A stretch of DNA of 64,000 nucleotides from a bacterium (GCA_019753235.1 JAIELF010000006.1:171053-235052), one strand, 5' to 3'. Positions 17,453 through 27,033 are shown, counted from the stretch's first letter. Numbers and translations: made by a program. The notes: generated by a model not told the origin, from the letters alone.

Positions 17453-18016
17453 TCAGCGAAGGGGATTTTCCACCGCGAGGTTCGGCCGCAAGCGAAGGTT
17501 CGTCAACCAGAATCGGTTTGGGGCCGCCGAGGTTCCCATGTTCAACTGCACGGTGGCGTTGTCATTGGTCTGCGTGGCCTCGAACTCGTAAGCGTGCTCG
17601 ATCCATTCTTCTCGTACAGGAACTTGATCGAGAACGCCAAGATTTGACCAGGGTGGTTGGCTTTGATTGATGACGAGCATCACCGTGGTGGGCCGTTCAC
17701 ATCGCAGACGATACGAGAGTGTGTACCGTTTGCCTTTTTCGATGGCGAACCCTCGTCGAGAGAGCTGAATATCCCATATGCGGGAATAATTCTTTTCCAT
17801 CCGAGCTTCGAGAACATCTTGGTTACCATCCACAAACGAAAGGCGTAGCGGAGGATTGGCCTCGCCGGAATTGCTGTTGAGCGTCCAACCGGAGATGTCG
17901 CCGTAATCCCCCGCGAGTTGGGGGTTACGAAGCGATCGACTTGTTTCATCGCCGAAATGAAGACCGAGTCCAAAGACGAGAACGGCGCACGCCATCCATG
18001 TCACGCGACCGATCAC
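17453..18016 (-). CDS. Secreted protein with CBM4/9-like beta-sandwich
   Basis: 187 residues. The GTG start has GAGGAG five bases upstream. A signal peptide or anchor covers about residues 1-22 (WMACAVLVFGLGLHFG). The rest matches the layout of carbohydrate-binding modules of the 4/9 superfamily: GWTLNS near the start, DVLEARMEK, a GKRYTLSYRLRCE strand, and a terminal FWLTNLRLRP strand. It carries no catalytic motif. It lies downstream of infC on the same strand with a 58-base gap and next to the glycan genes. A glycan-binding role outside the membrane is an inference from fold and context. Confidence 0.6.
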   Translation of the reverse strand: MIGRVTWMACAVLVFGLGLHFGDETSRSLRNPQLAGDYGDISGWTLNSNSGEANPPLRLSFVDGNQDVLEARMEKNYSRIWDIQLSRRGFAIEKGKRYTLSYRLRCERPTTVMLVINQSQPPWSNLGVLDQVPVREEWIEHAYEFEATQTNDNATVQLNMGTSAAPNRFWLTNLRLRPNLAVENPLR

Positions 18017-18074
18017 GACATCTCCTCGACAAGGCCCTGGCGACAGAGAACTCTTTTATTCCAGGGCACACGGT

Positions 18075-18602
18075 CTACTTGGGAGCAAGCAGTGCGGAGA
18101 TCTTGTTCTTTCCCTCTCGCGTGGGCGGACGTTCTACTTTTCCGACGTCGCCGAGTGCATCGACCATTTCTTTGACGAGGGTGAGCCCCGTATCCATGTG
18201 GGCCATTTGCCGACCCTTGAACTGAACGGTGATCTGCACCTTGTCTTTGTGTGCGAGAAACTCGCGAGCATGCTTGAGCTTGAATTCCAAGTCGTGTTTA
18301 TCGACGCCTGGACTGACGCGGATCTCTTTCAGTTGATGCTGATGCGTCTTGGCTTTGCGAGTCTTGCGGTTTTGCTCATACTTGAATTTGCCGAAATCCA
18401 TGATTCGACAAACAGGAGGACGTTCTTGCGAGGCGACCTCGACAAGATCGAGATCTTGTTGCCGGGCGATGCTGAGAGCTTCGTCTCGCGGAATGACGCC
18501 GAGCATTTTTCCGTCATTGTCAATGACGCGAAGAGGACTGATACGAATCTGCTCGTTGATTCGGGGTCCCTGTTGCTGCTGAGGTTGACGCTCGAACGCC
18601 AC
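18075..18602 (-). CDS. infC: Translation initiation factor IF-3
   Basis: 175 residues, full length. IF-3 binds the 30S subunit and proofreads start-codon choice. The N-domain signature RINEQIRISPLRVIDNDG and the linker DLDLVEVASQERPPVCRIMDFGKFKYEQ are clear, followed by the C-domain block KEIRVSPGVDKHDLEFK and VQFKGRQMAH. The start is GTG here, not ATG; rare start codons are a known self-regulatory trait of infC in other bacteria. In most bacteria rpmI and rplT follow infC. Here the next gene on this strand is a secreted lectin-like protein, so that operon is broken. Confidence 0.95.
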   Translation of the reverse strand: MAFERQPQQQQGPRINEQIRISPLRVIDNDGKMLGVIPRDEALSIARQQDLDLVEVASQERPPVCRIMDFGKFKYEQNRKTRKAKTHQHQLKEIRVSPGVDKHDLEFKLKHAREFLAHKDKVQITVQFKGRQMAHMDTGLTLVKEMVDALGDVGKVERPPTREGKNKISALLAPK

Positions 18603-19093
18603 TAAGTCTTCTAGGCCTCCACGCGAAACAAAAAGGGATTCGTCGTTCCGACTTTCGGTCGACGATCAGAAAACGAGAACCAACAGTCGGCAAAACCTTC
18701 CCGACCGTTGACCACCCCGGCAACCGACCGAAGCTTGCCGAAGAACCCACGGGGGGCCGATTGGTTGCGACGATTGGCCGATCTCTTTCTCTATCCATCG
18801 TATACAACTTAATCCGCACGTCCGTCAACAGACGCCGACGGAAAACGACGGGAAAAGCCCCCGAGAGGGTCCGCCCCCCTCTCCCAATCCCCCCAGGAAG
18901 CTTCAAAACAGGGGTCCCAGAGCCCAGGCGAGCACCGTGCGAGGGTTGCAATCGGCATGGGAACTCCGAAGAATGAACAGGCGATGAGCCTCGGTTTGTC
19001 TTAACTCTTGCCTTTCGTCGATCGGATGCCGATCGGCCTGGAGGAAGGACCTGCCGCAAGACTCGATCGGTGCTTCCCGAGGGGACCTGCTTC
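18603..19093. other. infC leader and divergent intergenic region
   Basis: No gene is supported here; a long leftward frame across the region gives an Arg/Ser-rich, motif-free translation. It holds the putative infC promoter (18799-18828) and an implied leader of about 190 bases, which is long enough for a regulatory structure. Nothing else recognised. Confidence 0.5.
18799..18828 (-). promoter_or_regulatory. Putative housekeeping promoter of infC
   Basis: On the minus strand TTGACG (18823-18828) is separated by 18 bases from TATACG (18799-18804), resembling a sigma-70-type promoter. It faces infC and lies about 200 bases upstream of its GTG. Planctomycete promoter rules are poorly known, so this is a sequence-match suggestion only. 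Confidence 0.3.
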
Positions 19094-19837
19094 ATGAATC
19101 CATTCGCAGCCGTTTGCGATGATTTTTATCTCACCAGCTATTTGAACACCGAACTCGAACTCCCGCGATCGCGCGACACGGTGCTCCATTTTTTCGAACG
19201 CATCAGCAAGGCGTATCCCACCATGACCAATTTTTACGGTCGTGAACAAGCGGAGTTCGTCTTGGAAGAGGACAAAGAGCCTGGTTCGTACCGTTGGGTG
19301 ACGCTTGAATCTCTGCGGGTCGCCAGCGGCTATTTGAATCCACCCAGTCTCGACGATTGTCACCCTCAGAACGAACTTGTTTTGGATATGGCCCAGCCGA
19401 TCCTCTCGGTCGGTTCGCTGGATTGCGAGGCCCTCGACGTGATGTTTGGCTTCGATTTCCACTACAAGGGGAATCACGATGATGTCGTCTCCGAGGCTTT
19501 CGCCCGGGATGGCCGATTCGAAAGCTTGCTCGGCATGGCAGGGAGCAAAGTGGTCGAGTTCGAGCCATCGATCACGATGGCGCTCGATGATCAGTGCCGA
19601 ACGCAGGTTCGCGTCAGCATCGTCACGCGGACCAACTCGTATCAGATACGCACCAACCAGTTTTCCGAAGACGCGATCAGCGTCTATTTCACGGTTCGGC
19701 GATACTGGGGCTTGGGTTCGGAAGCAAAGTTTGTCGATTCATACCGCAGGCAGTTCGAGCAAGGAGTTGAACTGCTGCACGAGCACGTGATCCCCAACAT
19801 TGTGGTGCCGTTGGGCGAAGTGATTTCGACTCGCTGA
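19094..19837 (+). CDS. Conserved-looking hypothetical protein
   Basis: 247 residues from the ATG with GAGGGG about nine bases upstream; the frame opens eight codons earlier without a site. I do not recognise the family. The protein is soluble, acidic and evenly mixed, with no signal peptide, no membrane segment and no low-complexity region, as in a real cytoplasmic protein. Landmarks are FERISKAYPTMTNFYGRE, LDMAQPILSVGSLDCEALDVMFGFDF and VYFTVRRYWG. Its stop is 51 bases before the FmdB-type gene on the same strand, so they may be co-transcribed. The length and composition suggest a planctomycete-restricted family. Confidence 0.72.
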   Translation: MNPFAAVCDDFYLTSYLNTELELPRSRDTVLHFFERISKAYPTMTNFYGREQAEFVLEEDKEPGSYRWVTLESLRVASGYLNPPSLDDCHPQNELVLDMAQPILSVGSLDCEALDVMFGFDFHYKGNHDDVVSEAFARDGRFESLLGMAGSKVVEFEPSITMALDDQCRTQVRVSIVTRTNSYQIRTNQFSEDAISVYFTVRRYWGLGSEAKFVDSYRRQFEQGVELLHEHVIPNIVVPLGEVISTR

Positions 19838-19888
19838 TGGGTTCGGGGGAACCTCTCACACCCCGTGGCGATGGAAGGAGATCGAGTA

Positions 19889-20179
19889 ATGCCGATCTAC
19901 GAGTACCGCTCGAGCCAGCCCCCGGGCTGTCCCCATTGCCAAACGACTTTCGAAGTCATGCAGTCGATGGCCTCTTCTCCGCTGGAAACTTGTCCGGAAT
20001 GCAGCGGGCCGGTCGAGAAAGTTTTCTCGACGACGGCGCTTCATGGGACCGGCAGCACGGGCGATGTTCTATCCAACAAAAACTTGGCTGCCAAAGGGTT
20101 TACGAAGTATCAAAAGGCCGGGGACGGCCATTACGAACGGGTCGCGGGGTCCGGGGGACCGCAAGTCATTCAGAAATGA
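19889..20179 (+). CDS. FmdB-type zinc-ribbon protein
   Basis: 96 residues starting MPIYEYRS, the universal opening of FmdB-family regulators. The zinc ribbon is made by CPHC (residues about 13-16) and CPEC (about 35-38). The tail is Gly-rich and hydrophilic. GGAAGGAG lies 8 bases upstream of the ATG. Family members are small putative regulatory or assembly proteins; the cellular role is unclear. It is followed by a strong intrinsic terminator at 20182-20236. Confidence 0.85.
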   Translation: MPIYEYRSSQPPGCPHCQTTFEVMQSMASSPLETCPECSGPVEKVFSTTALHGTGSTGDVLSNKNLAAKGFTKYQKAGDGHYERVAGSGGPQVIQK

Positions 20180-20181
20180 CC

Positions 20182-20236
20182 GGTCGGCCCCGGGGCGAAT
20201 TTCGCCCCGCATGGGGGGCCAGCCGACCCTTTTTCT
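20182..20236 (+). terminator. Intrinsic terminator after the FmdB gene
   Basis: GGTCGGC (20182-20188) pairs with GCCGACC (20222-20228), enclosing an inner perfect stem CGGGGCGA-ATT-TCGCCCCG (20191-20209), and CTTTTTCT follows. It separates the FmdB gene from rpmG. Confidence 0.85.
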
Positions 20237-20297
20237 CTAGGATAGATGGCTCGGAAGTGATGGGTTCAGAGTGCAACGTCGGGCATAGGTTCGAAAC

Positions 20298-20462
20298 ATG
20301 GCCAAGCGAAAGAAGATTGCGGAAATCGTCCACCTGGTCTGCAAAGAGACCGGCCTCTTGAACTATACCCTTCGCAAGAAGCGCGGCGAGAAACGCCTCG
20401 AGTTGATGAAGTACTGCCCCACGCTTCGCAAGCACACGCTCCACGTCGAGAAGCGAAAATAG
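20298..20462 (+). CDS. rpmG: 50S ribosomal protein bL33
   Basis: 54 residues, the normal bL33 size. It is a small structural protein of the large ribosomal subunit near the E site. Recognisable landmarks are EIVHLVCKETG, NYTLRKK, RLELMKYCP and LRKHTLHVEK. Zinc-binding bL33 has two CxxC pairs; here only single cysteines remain (C15 and C40), so this is a zinc-independent or degenerate-ribbon form. The ATG is preceded by AGG at eight bases. It lies alone between a terminator and the DUF971 gene about 200 bases downstream. Confidence 0.93.
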   Translation: MAKRKKIAEIVHLVCKETGLLNYTLRKKRGEKRLELMKYCPTLRKHTLHVEKRK

Positions 20463-20668
20463 CATCGCCGACCGCCTGGCATCCCAATCAAAAAGTCGCG
20501 GGGCGTTCTCCCCAAGATGGATTCTTTCTTCCGCGTCGTTCCCTCGGCGCTGATGAGCGCCTTTGCGTGGCTCTCCTTCGAAGAACGAATCCTATACCGA
20601 CTCGGTAGGATGCATCGTAACATCGATCAGCAAGTTCCGTCGGAAGAGGAGGGGAAGGGGCACAAGAG

Positions 20669-20998
20669 ATGAAAGAAGCTCCGACGCGCATCCAGCTCGA
20701 TAAACCGTCGAAGATGCTGATTATTGATTGGCCAAACGGTCAGCGGCACCGTTTTCCTTGGACATATCTGCGGGCGAATTGTCCCTCGGCAACCGAGAAA
20801 GCCTCCCGCGAAGCCGCCGTTCAAAATCCGCTGCAAGTCCTATCGAAGCTCCCCAGCAGCGAACTCATTTCCATTCGGCCCGTTGGCCGATATGCGATCT
20901 CTCTGGGGTGGAGCGACGGGCACTCTGTCGGAATCTATACCTGGGAATACCTCGGTCAACTCGCGTGCGATCCTTCTGTGATCGAAGAATCCCTCTAA
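20669..20998 (+). CDS. DUF971 domain protein
   Basis: 109 residues matching the small DUF971 domain, also found at the N-terminus of gamma-butyrobetaine hydroxylases: IDWPNGQRHRFPWTYLRANCPS near the start, and the end block GWSDGHSVGIYTWEYLGQL. Stand-alone DUF971 proteins have been linked to Fe-S cluster or metal handling because they occur fused to or beside such proteins, but the role is unsettled. The ATG follows GAGGAGGGGAAGGGG. The 3' end overlaps the convergent hypothetical gene by four bases. Confidence 0.85.
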   Translation: MKEAPTRIQLDKPSKMLIIDWPNGQRHRFPWTYLRANCPSATEKASREAAVQNPLQVLSKLPSSELISIRPVGRYAISLGWSDGHSVGIYTWEYLGQLACDPSVIEESL

Positions 20999-21507
20999 GG
21001 ATTTTTCGCGAGAGCCCCTTCGACCAGATCATCCACCAAGACTTCCAATTGATCATGCGTCAAGCCGAAGGGGACCGATCCACGGTCGCGCGTCGTTCGA
21101 CGGAACTGAAAGCGCCGCAGCGAAGCGTGGTGCCGGCGGTCGGCGACAAGTTCGAAGTAAGCGATGTTCTCGGAAAGCTTGCCAGAGGAGTTTTGACGAC
21201 GAGGCATCTTGCTCCGCACGAGAGCCAATCCATTCCTGCGATCGATCTCGATCAAATGAAGCGGTTCAAGCAGATAAGTCACTCGGCCACACATCCACTC
21301 GGCCCAGTGAACCAGCTCATCCATCGAGAGCGAACTTTTGTTCTCTTCGACTAAATCGAGATGCGTCAGCATGCAGCCGACGCCCTCGGCCTGCGTGACG
21401 TCGCAGCGAACCGTGACACCTTGTTCGCTGGCCACCATCGGCTCGAGGCGGTTGCGGAAAGGAATCCGCGCCTCCACCAATTTATGCAGGGACTCACTGA
21501 CACTCAT
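20995..21507 (-). CDS. Hypothetical protein coupled to spoVR
   Basis: 170 residues, soluble, no known motif. Visible landmarks: ARIPFRNRLEPMVASEQGVTVRCDVTQAEG and MDELVHWAEWMCGRVTYLLEPL. The ATG lies three bases after the spoVR stop, and its GGAG ribosome-binding site is inside the last codons of spoVR, so translation is coupled. That places it functionally with the prkA-yeaH-spoVR set. The family is not recognised; the C-terminal part reads as a compact alpha/beta domain (IAYFELVADRRHHASLRRF). Confidence 0.72.
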   Translation of the reverse strand: MSVSESLHKLVEARIPFRNRLEPMVASEQGVTVRCDVTQAEGVGCMLTHLDLVEENKSSLSMDELVHWAEWMCGRVTYLLEPLHLIEIDRRNGLALVRSKMPRRQNSSGKLSENIAYFELVADRRHHASLRRFQFRRTTRDRGSVPFGLTHDQLEVLVDDLVEGALAKNP

Positions 21508-21510
21508 GGC

Positions 21511-23037
21511 TCAGGTCTCCTTTGTCGATTGCTTGAGTCGTTCTAACGAATGGTCTCTTCCATCGAAGCTGATCAAGCTTGGCTGCGCATCGATGATGGT
21601 TTCCACATGGACAGGTCGGCCCCAAAGCTTGCAGACGTTTTCAAGGACAGCCTTGGCATAGTCGAGGCGAAGATCGACGCCGACGTGTTTGTGCAAGAGA
21701 TAGAGTTCACGCCGATTGCGGAAGTTGCCGTCGAGCACATAGATGAAAGGTCGGCCATGATTGGTGAGCTGAAAGAGAAGCCTCTCTTTAATGTACGCAA
21801 ACTGTCGGCTCTCGATCTCGTACTCACTGGCTCCTTGGTTGTACGCGAAGCTGAAGAGCTTATGCTCTCGACAAAACTCCTCGGTTAAGAAAGTATCGAT
21901 GAAGGTGACGTCATTATGGATACGTCGGACCTCAAAGATTTTGTCTCGGCCCAGGCCGACGGCCCGGTCCCAGTCGCGCTTTGCTTCGAAGCTATCGCAC
22001 TCTTCGTACGCTTTGCCGAACCGACCTTTGTTCCAGCGGTCTTCGATATCGCGGAAGAGCTCCAGGCCGATCTTGTAAGGATTGAACGTACCGGGAGGCA
22101 TGGCCGTCGTTCCAGAGTGATGGTCGGCGAAGTCGACAATCTCGGAATCGGTTAGCGTTCGCTGGCACATGATCGTGCTATGCCAATAAGAGGCCCAACC
22201 TTCGTTCATGATCTTGGTCTGCCCCTGCGGAGCGAAATAGTAGGCCTCATCCCGAATGATCGAAAGTACATCGCGCTGCCAAGAATCGAGTTGGCCGTGC
22301 TCGAGAAGAAAGAGCAGAATGTCTCGCTCGGGTTCGCCGGGAAACCGGGTGATGCGTCTCTTTTCCTCGGCATCCAGACGATCCATCTCCGCCTGCATCG
22401 CTCCGCGCGGGTTGACGTAGTCTTCCATGTAGTCTTTGGCGTCGAAACGATGCGGACCTCGCCGAGAAGTCCCCTCGTCGGCCGGGGCCGTCCGGCGCGG
22501 GTCTGTCTGTCGACGAATGAAGGGTCGATGGATGTCGATCAGATCTTCGACCGACAGACAGACGTCAATGAAGTCTTCGACGGCGGTTTCGCCTTGCACA
22601 TCCATGTGCGCACGAACCCGGTTGCCGTGATTGGCCATATCATCCATCATTTTGCGACTGGTCTGACTGAACCACTGGTTGTTTTTGAAGAAGTCGCAGT
22701 GGCCGTAGACGTGCGCCATCACCAGTTTTTGATCGACGATCGGGTTGTTTTCAAGAAGGTAGGCGTAGCAGGGGTCGTTGTTGATCACCAGTTCGTAGAT
22801 CTTGCTGAGCCCGTAGCGATAGCTCTTAGAGAGTTGCTCGAACTCCATGCCAAATCGCCAGTGCGGATAGCGATTGGGAAATCCCCCGAGGGCGGCGATC
22901 TCGTTCAGCTCTTCCGACGAGACAACTTCGAAAATGACATCGAAGAAGTCCAACCCGTACGAGCGAGCGTGTCCCTCGATTTCAATTTGCAGCCGACGAA
23001 GTTCTGCCGGCAGTGATCGCGACAATGCCAGTGTCAT
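21511..23037 (-). CDS. spoVR: SpoVR family protein
   Basis: 508 residues from the ATG that opens MTLALSRSLPAELRRL; the frame extends ten codons further without support. SpoVR was first found as a Bacillus spore-cortex gene but is widespread in non-sporulating bacteria together with PrkA and YeaH. Landmarks include HARSYGLDFFDVIFEVV, GGFPNRYPHWRFGMEFE, VYGHCDFFKNNQWF, NEGWASYWHS and a C-terminal LHKHVGVDLRLDYA block. Homologous trios respond to nitrogen or stress signals in enterobacteria. Here it follows yeaH after a 579-base gap and leads into a coupled small gene. Confidence 0.93.
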   Translation of the reverse strand: MTLALSRSLPAELRRLQIEIEGHARSYGLDFFDVIFEVVSSEELNEIAALGGFPNRYPHWRFGMEFEQLSKSYRYGLSKIYELVINNDPCYAYLLENNPIVDQKLVMAHVYGHCDFFKNNQWFSQTSRKMMDDMANHGNRVRAHMDVQGETAVEDFIDVCLSVEDLIDIHRPFIRRQTDPRRTAPADEGTSRRGPHRFDAKDYMEDYVNPRGAMQAEMDRLDAEEKRRITRFPGEPERDILLFLLEHGQLDSWQRDVLSIIRDEAYYFAPQGQTKIMNEGWASYWHSTIMCQRTLTDSEIVDFADHHSGTTAMPPGTFNPYKIGLELFRDIEDRWNKGRFGKAYEECDSFEAKRDWDRAVGLGRDKIFEVRRIHNDVTFIDTFLTEEFCREHKLFSFAYNQGASEYEIESRQFAYIKERLLFQLTNHGRPFIYVLDGNFRNRRELYLLHKHVGVDLRLDYAKAVLENVCKLWGRPVHVETIIDAQPSLISFDGRDHSLERLKQSTKET

Positions 23038-23616
23038 GCCGAGTACCTCTTTTGTGATGCCTCCCATCGTGCATCGTTTGCTTGGGAGGAGAGCAATCGT
23101 TCATGGAAACCTTTCTGGCGATAAAGTGCCCACCGCTTAGCGAAGAGTCTTCGCCCGTGGTCGGCGACTAAGTCCGTCATTTTTCAAGGTTTAGAATGAG
23201 CAAGAGAGCGGTGAGACCATCCTGGCTCCCCGCTACAACGAGGACTCCTGTCCCCTTCTGTGGTGCGTTCGATGACGCCCCTCGTTCAAAGAGCAAATTA
23301 CAGGCCGATCCAAAGGATCGCCGGATTCCGAGGTCCCTTTGCCGCGATTTCGCGGCCACATAACCCCACTCGGGTAAAGGCCTCGCTGGATGCGATTCCC
23401 TTTCCCAAGGCTCCGGAGCGCTCGTTGGCTTCGCCCATGATCGGCGGGCAAGCCTGAGGGCCGATCGCCCCCAATAGGAAGGTATCGATCTATTCGACCT
23501 CCCTTCGAGAGCTTTTGTTCCTCCGCTGCTCGGTTTTCGTGCGGTTTGATTGCTCCTTCCCCGCGCGACGCGAGCCTGCTGATCTTCCTACGCGGCCTGT
23601 CCCATGATGGGTCGAA
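23038..23616. other. Gap between yeaH and spoVR
   Basis: No gene is supported. Frames here are short and Arg/Ser rich. Two inverted repeats are visible: GCCGCGA-TT-TCGCGGC at 23341-23356 and GATCGGC...GCCGATC at 23439-23466. Neither has a T tract on the minus strand, so neither is a clear terminator. The space is large enough for a separate spoVR promoter. Confidence 0.45.
23341..23356. promoter_or_regulatory. Perfect inverted repeat upstream of spoVR
   Basis: GCCGCGA and TCGCGGC flank two bases, a nearly complete 16-base palindrome about 300 bases upstream of spoVR in otherwise empty DNA. It could be an operator or a short RNA hairpin; no T tract follows in either direction. Confidence 0.25.
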
Positions 23617-24717
23617 TCACAATCCCTTTCCCAAGAGTTCCTTGATCGAGTCCAAGATGCTGTCTCGATCAGGTACTTCGGAGAGAACGATGTTCTCACT
23701 CTCACCGAGTCGCGACCGGATGGCATCGAGAAATCGGCCGCTGCCGTAGGGGCTGTGAACCTGAGCGTATCCAAAGAGATTCAGGCTCGGCAAGAGCTCT
23801 TGACCCAATAGTGTCAAGCAGGCGGCATCGTCGTCGGCCCAGTTGTCACCATCGGAAAAGTGGAGGGCGTAAATGTTCCATTCCGAAGGAGGATAGTCCG
23901 CAGCAATCATGTCTCGGCACAACTTGTAGGCCGACGAGATCATCGTCCCACCACTTTCACGCGTCCGAAAGAAAGTGTTTTCATCCACCTCGCGGGCGTC
24001 GGCGTCATGAACAATGTAACGAGTGCTGATCCCTTGATACTGCGAACGGAGCCAAGCATTGATCCAGAATGATTCGATCCGAACGATCTCCTTTTGTTCG
24101 TCTCCCATCGAACCAGAGACATCCATCATGTAGATGACAACCGCGCGGGTGTCGGGATTCTCGACCGACTTCCAGCTTCGGTAGCGTTGATCCTCGCGAA
24201 TTGGGACGACCATCGGTTCGTCGGGAGTGTAGTTGCCGGTGCTGATCTGTCGACGGAGTGCTCGCTTAAAGGTTCTCTTAAAGTGTCGAAGCGATTCCGG
24301 GCCGGTCCGACTAACGCCGGTGTACTTTTCCTTGGTGGTGACGATGTTGTCGGCCGCTTTGGGTTGGATGCGGGGTAGAGCAAGTTCTTCACCCAGAATT
24401 TCAGCGAGTTCGGCCAAGGGGACTTCCACTTCCAGGAGATGCCCCCCCGCCGAGTTGCCGGCCTGTCCAGATCCCTCCTCTTCTCCCGGGCCCAACGATT
24501 GGCCAGGATCTCCCTCGCCGCTGGATACTCCGCCGCGACCTTTGTCGCCGTAACGAAAATGAGGAATGTCGAGTTGGGGCAGGGGGATGCTGACGAGATC
24601 TTTCCCCTGTTTGCCGATCATTTCACCATGCGAGACATAACGCTTGAGATCCTGGCGGATCTTGCCGCGAATGATCTGCTTGAATCGGTTCACATCTCGT
24701 TCGATTTTCTGAACCAT
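23617..24717 (-). CDS. yeaH: YeaH/YhbH family protein (DUF444)
   Basis: 366 residues from the ATG opening [19 protein letters not shown], with AGGA about eight bases upstream. It is a DUF444 protein with a von Willebrand A-like fold: [17 protein letters not shown] carries the DxSxS metal site, and [16 protein letters not shown] supplies the threonine. A Gly/Glu-rich linker occupies about residues 62-95. In enterobacteria YeaH works with the kinase YeaG (PrkA) in nutrient-stress survival. It begins 25 bases after the prkA stop, so the two are in one operon. Confidence 0.92.
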   Translation of the reverse strand: MVQKIERDVNRFKQIIRGKIRQDLKRYVSHGEMIGKQGKDLVSIPLPQLDIPHFRYGDKGRGGVSSGEGDPGQSLGPGEEEGSGQAGNSAGGHLLEVEVPLAELAEILGEELALPRIQPKAADNIVTTKEKYTGVSRTGPESLRHFKRTFKRALRRQISTGNYTPDEPMVVPIREDQRYRSWKSVENPDTRAVVIYMMDVSGSMGDEQKEIVRIESFWINAWLRSQYQGISTRYIVHDADAREVDENTFFRTRESGGTMISSAYKLCRDMIAADYPPSEWNIYALHFSDGDNWADDDAACLTLLGQELLPSLNLFGYAQVHSPYGSGRFLDAIRSRLGESENIVLSEVPDRDSILDSIKELLGKGL

Positions 24718-24742
24718 CGCGTGTCCTACTGGTTGGCTTCTT

Positions 24743-26782
24743 TTAGTCCGCCTTCTTTGTTGTTCCGCGTGCGAAGATACTGGCAACGTAATTCAATACG
24801 TCGGTGGCCGACTCGTCGTTGTAACCAAAGTCTCTGATGAGCCGACCTTTGACGATGTCGATCTTCTCCTGCGTCTCTCGGTCGATCACTCGCGAGACCA
24901 GGCTGGTCAGTTTGATGGAATCCTTCTGGTCTTCAAATAGCTTGAGTTCGAGAGCCTTTTGAAGTCTCTCATTGGTCTTGTAGTCGAAAGTTTTTCCTTC
25001 GATCGCCAGAGCGCCGATGTAGTTCATGATCTCTCGGCGAAAATCCTCTTTGCGAGCGTCCGCGATGTTGATCTTCTCTTCGATCGATCGCATCAATCGC
25101 TCGTCGGGCTCCTCCGGCTGGCCGGTGAATTTATTGACCACCTTCTCCCGTTGCGTGTACGCCTTCACGTTATCGATGTAGTTGGAGCAGAGTCTCATCA
25201 GCGCGTCTGAGTCGGCGGCAATGGCCCGCTGGACCTCGTTTTTGACGATGTCGTCGTACTCTTCCTTGATCAGGGTGAGCAGGTTCCGGTAATGGGCCCG
25301 CTGTTCTTCGCCGTTGATCAGCGAATGATGCTTCAGTCCCGACTCGAGTTCATTGATCACCATGAAAGGATTGACGCTCGTAGCCTCGGGATGCGTCACG
25401 AGCGCGTTGGAGATTTTGTCCTGCACATAGCGAGGGGAGATGCCGTGCATTCCCTCGCGGAAAGACTCACTCCTCAGTTCCTTGATGTTGTCTTCTGTAA
25501 AGCCGGGCAGCGTTTTCCCGTCGTAGAGCTTCAACTTTTGCATCAGGCTGAGGCTGGCGTTCTTCGGTTCTTCGAGTCTGGTGAGAACCGCCCACATTGC
25601 CGCCATCCGGAGCGTATGCGGCGCGATATGCTTGCCCCGAACGCGCTGGCTGTTGAAGTCCTTCTCGTAAATCTTGACCTCATCTGTCAGGCGGGTGACA
25701 TACGGGAGATCAATTTTGACGGTTCGATCGCGAAGAGCCTCCATGAATTCGTTTGACTGCAGCTTCTTGTACTCTGGTTCGTTGGTGTGGCCGATGATGA
25801 CTTCATCGATGTCGGTCTGGGCGAACTTTTTCGGCTTGATCTTGTGCTCTTGGCTGGCACCCAGCAGGTCGTACAGGAAGGCGACGTCCAGCTTCAAGAC
25901 TTCGATGAACTCGACCACGCCACGGTTGGCAATGTTGAATTCTCCGTCAAAATTGAAGGCCCGCGGATCACTGTCCGAACCATACTCCGCAATCTTGCGG
26001 TAATTGATGTCGCCTGTCAGCTCGGTTGAATCTTGATTCTTCTCGTCTTTGGGTTGAAAAGTTCCGATGCCGACACGGTCTTGCTCCGACAGGACCAGTC
26101 GGCGAACACGAACATCGTTGATGACTCGGGTCCAGTCGCCGGCGTACTGCCTCATTTTGTCGGCAAACATTCTTCGGCTGAAGGGATTCAAATCTCCCAC
26201 GATCGACACGTGTTGCTCGGGGCTGGAAAGCTTGTCGGCAAAGATCGAGCGGAGTGCCTGTGGAATCAGCTTAAGAGGTTCTTCGTGCATGGGGTCGGGA
26301 ATGTACGTGGCGGGGTCGCCGTTCTCAATCCATCCGAAGGTGTACATGGCGCCCGCATCCGTGCGAGAGTACCGCTCTAGACCCCGCTTGATCAGTCGGC
26401 AAATCGTGCTCTTCGAACTTCCGACGGGTCCATGAAGTAGGAGAACTCGTTTCTCGATTCCGTAGCCCATCGCGCCGCTTTTGAAAGCGTTGACGAGTTC
26501 CATGATCGGCTTTTCGAGACCGAAGACGGCTTCTTCACCCTGGTGATCGGGATCATCAAAGAAGTGATAGTGGGTGATTTTCTCGCGGTACTGAGTGTAC
26601 TCGCGGGAACCATACGACATGATCATGTCGTAAAGTCGCTGGAAGGCGTTGCGGGTGACTTTGGGATTACCCTGCACGATCGCGAGGTAGTCTGCGAACG
26701 ATCCTTCCCAATGCTCTTTCTGATAGTCCTGGATCTTCTGGTGTTCGCGAGCCAACTCGATCAGTTCTCGAACGTCCTCCAT
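24743..26782 (-). CDS. prkA: PrkA family serine protein kinase (AAA+)
   Basis: 679 residues from the ATG with GGAGGG nine bases upstream. The N-terminal AAA domain has the Walker A motif GPVGSSKST (residues 118-126). The middle contains the sequence block of the PrkA family ([36 protein letters not shown]), and the C-terminal part is the PrkA kinase-like domain. PrkA/YeaG phosphorylates protein substrates during starvation or sporulation. It heads the prkA-yeaH-(gap)-spoVR-hypothetical order on the minus strand, the same gene order as in many other bacteria. Confidence 0.95.
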   Translation of the reverse strand: MEDVRELIELAREHQKIQDYQKEHWEGSFADYLAIVQGNPKVTRNAFQRLYDMIMSYGSREYTQYREKITHYHFFDDPDHQGEEAVFGLEKPIMELVNAFKSGAMGYGIEKRVLLLHGPVGSSKSTICRLIKRGLERYSRTDAGAMYTFGWIENGDPATYIPDPMHEEPLKLIPQALRSIFADKLSSPEQHVSIVGDLNPFSRRMFADKMRQYAGDWTRVINDVRVRRLVLSEQDRVGIGTFQPKDEKNQDSTELTGDINYRKIAEYGSDSDPRAFNFDGEFNIANRGVVEFIEVLKLDVAFLYDLLGASQEHKIKPKKFAQTDIDEVIIGHTNEPEYKKLQSNEFMEALRDRTVKIDLPYVTRLTDEVKIYEKDFNSQRVRGKHIAPHTLRMAAMWAVLTRLEEPKNASLSLMQKLKLYDGKTLPGFTEDNIKELRSESFREGMHGISPRYVQDKISNALVTHPEATSVNPFMVINELESGLKHHSLINGEEQRAHYRNLLTLIKEEYDDIVKNEVQRAIAADSDALMRLCSNYIDNVKAYTQREKVVNKFTGQPEEPDERLMRSIEEKINIADARKEDFRREIMNYIGALAIEGKTFDYKTNERLQKALELKLFEDQKDSIKLTSLVSRVIDRETQEKIDIVKGRLIRDFGYNDESATDVLNYVASIFARGTTKKAD

Positions 26783-27033
26783 GAACCTACCCTCCAAACA
26801 TCACCGCGGGTCAACGCAGGCGTTATGAAACGATTGTTCGTCATCATCCTTGTACGCACGCCCCATCCGCTGGATCGCATGCAGGTTCCTCTCCCCTCAT
26901 TATCTCGCGAAGTTGCTTTCTCGGTGCGCCCGCACACCATGAGTCCCGAAGATCGCAAGCGAAAAGATAAACACCGAACCGTCAATTGCTTGAAAGCGAG
27001 CAACCGCTTTTCGGCAGGGCCGGCGTCGGTCAC

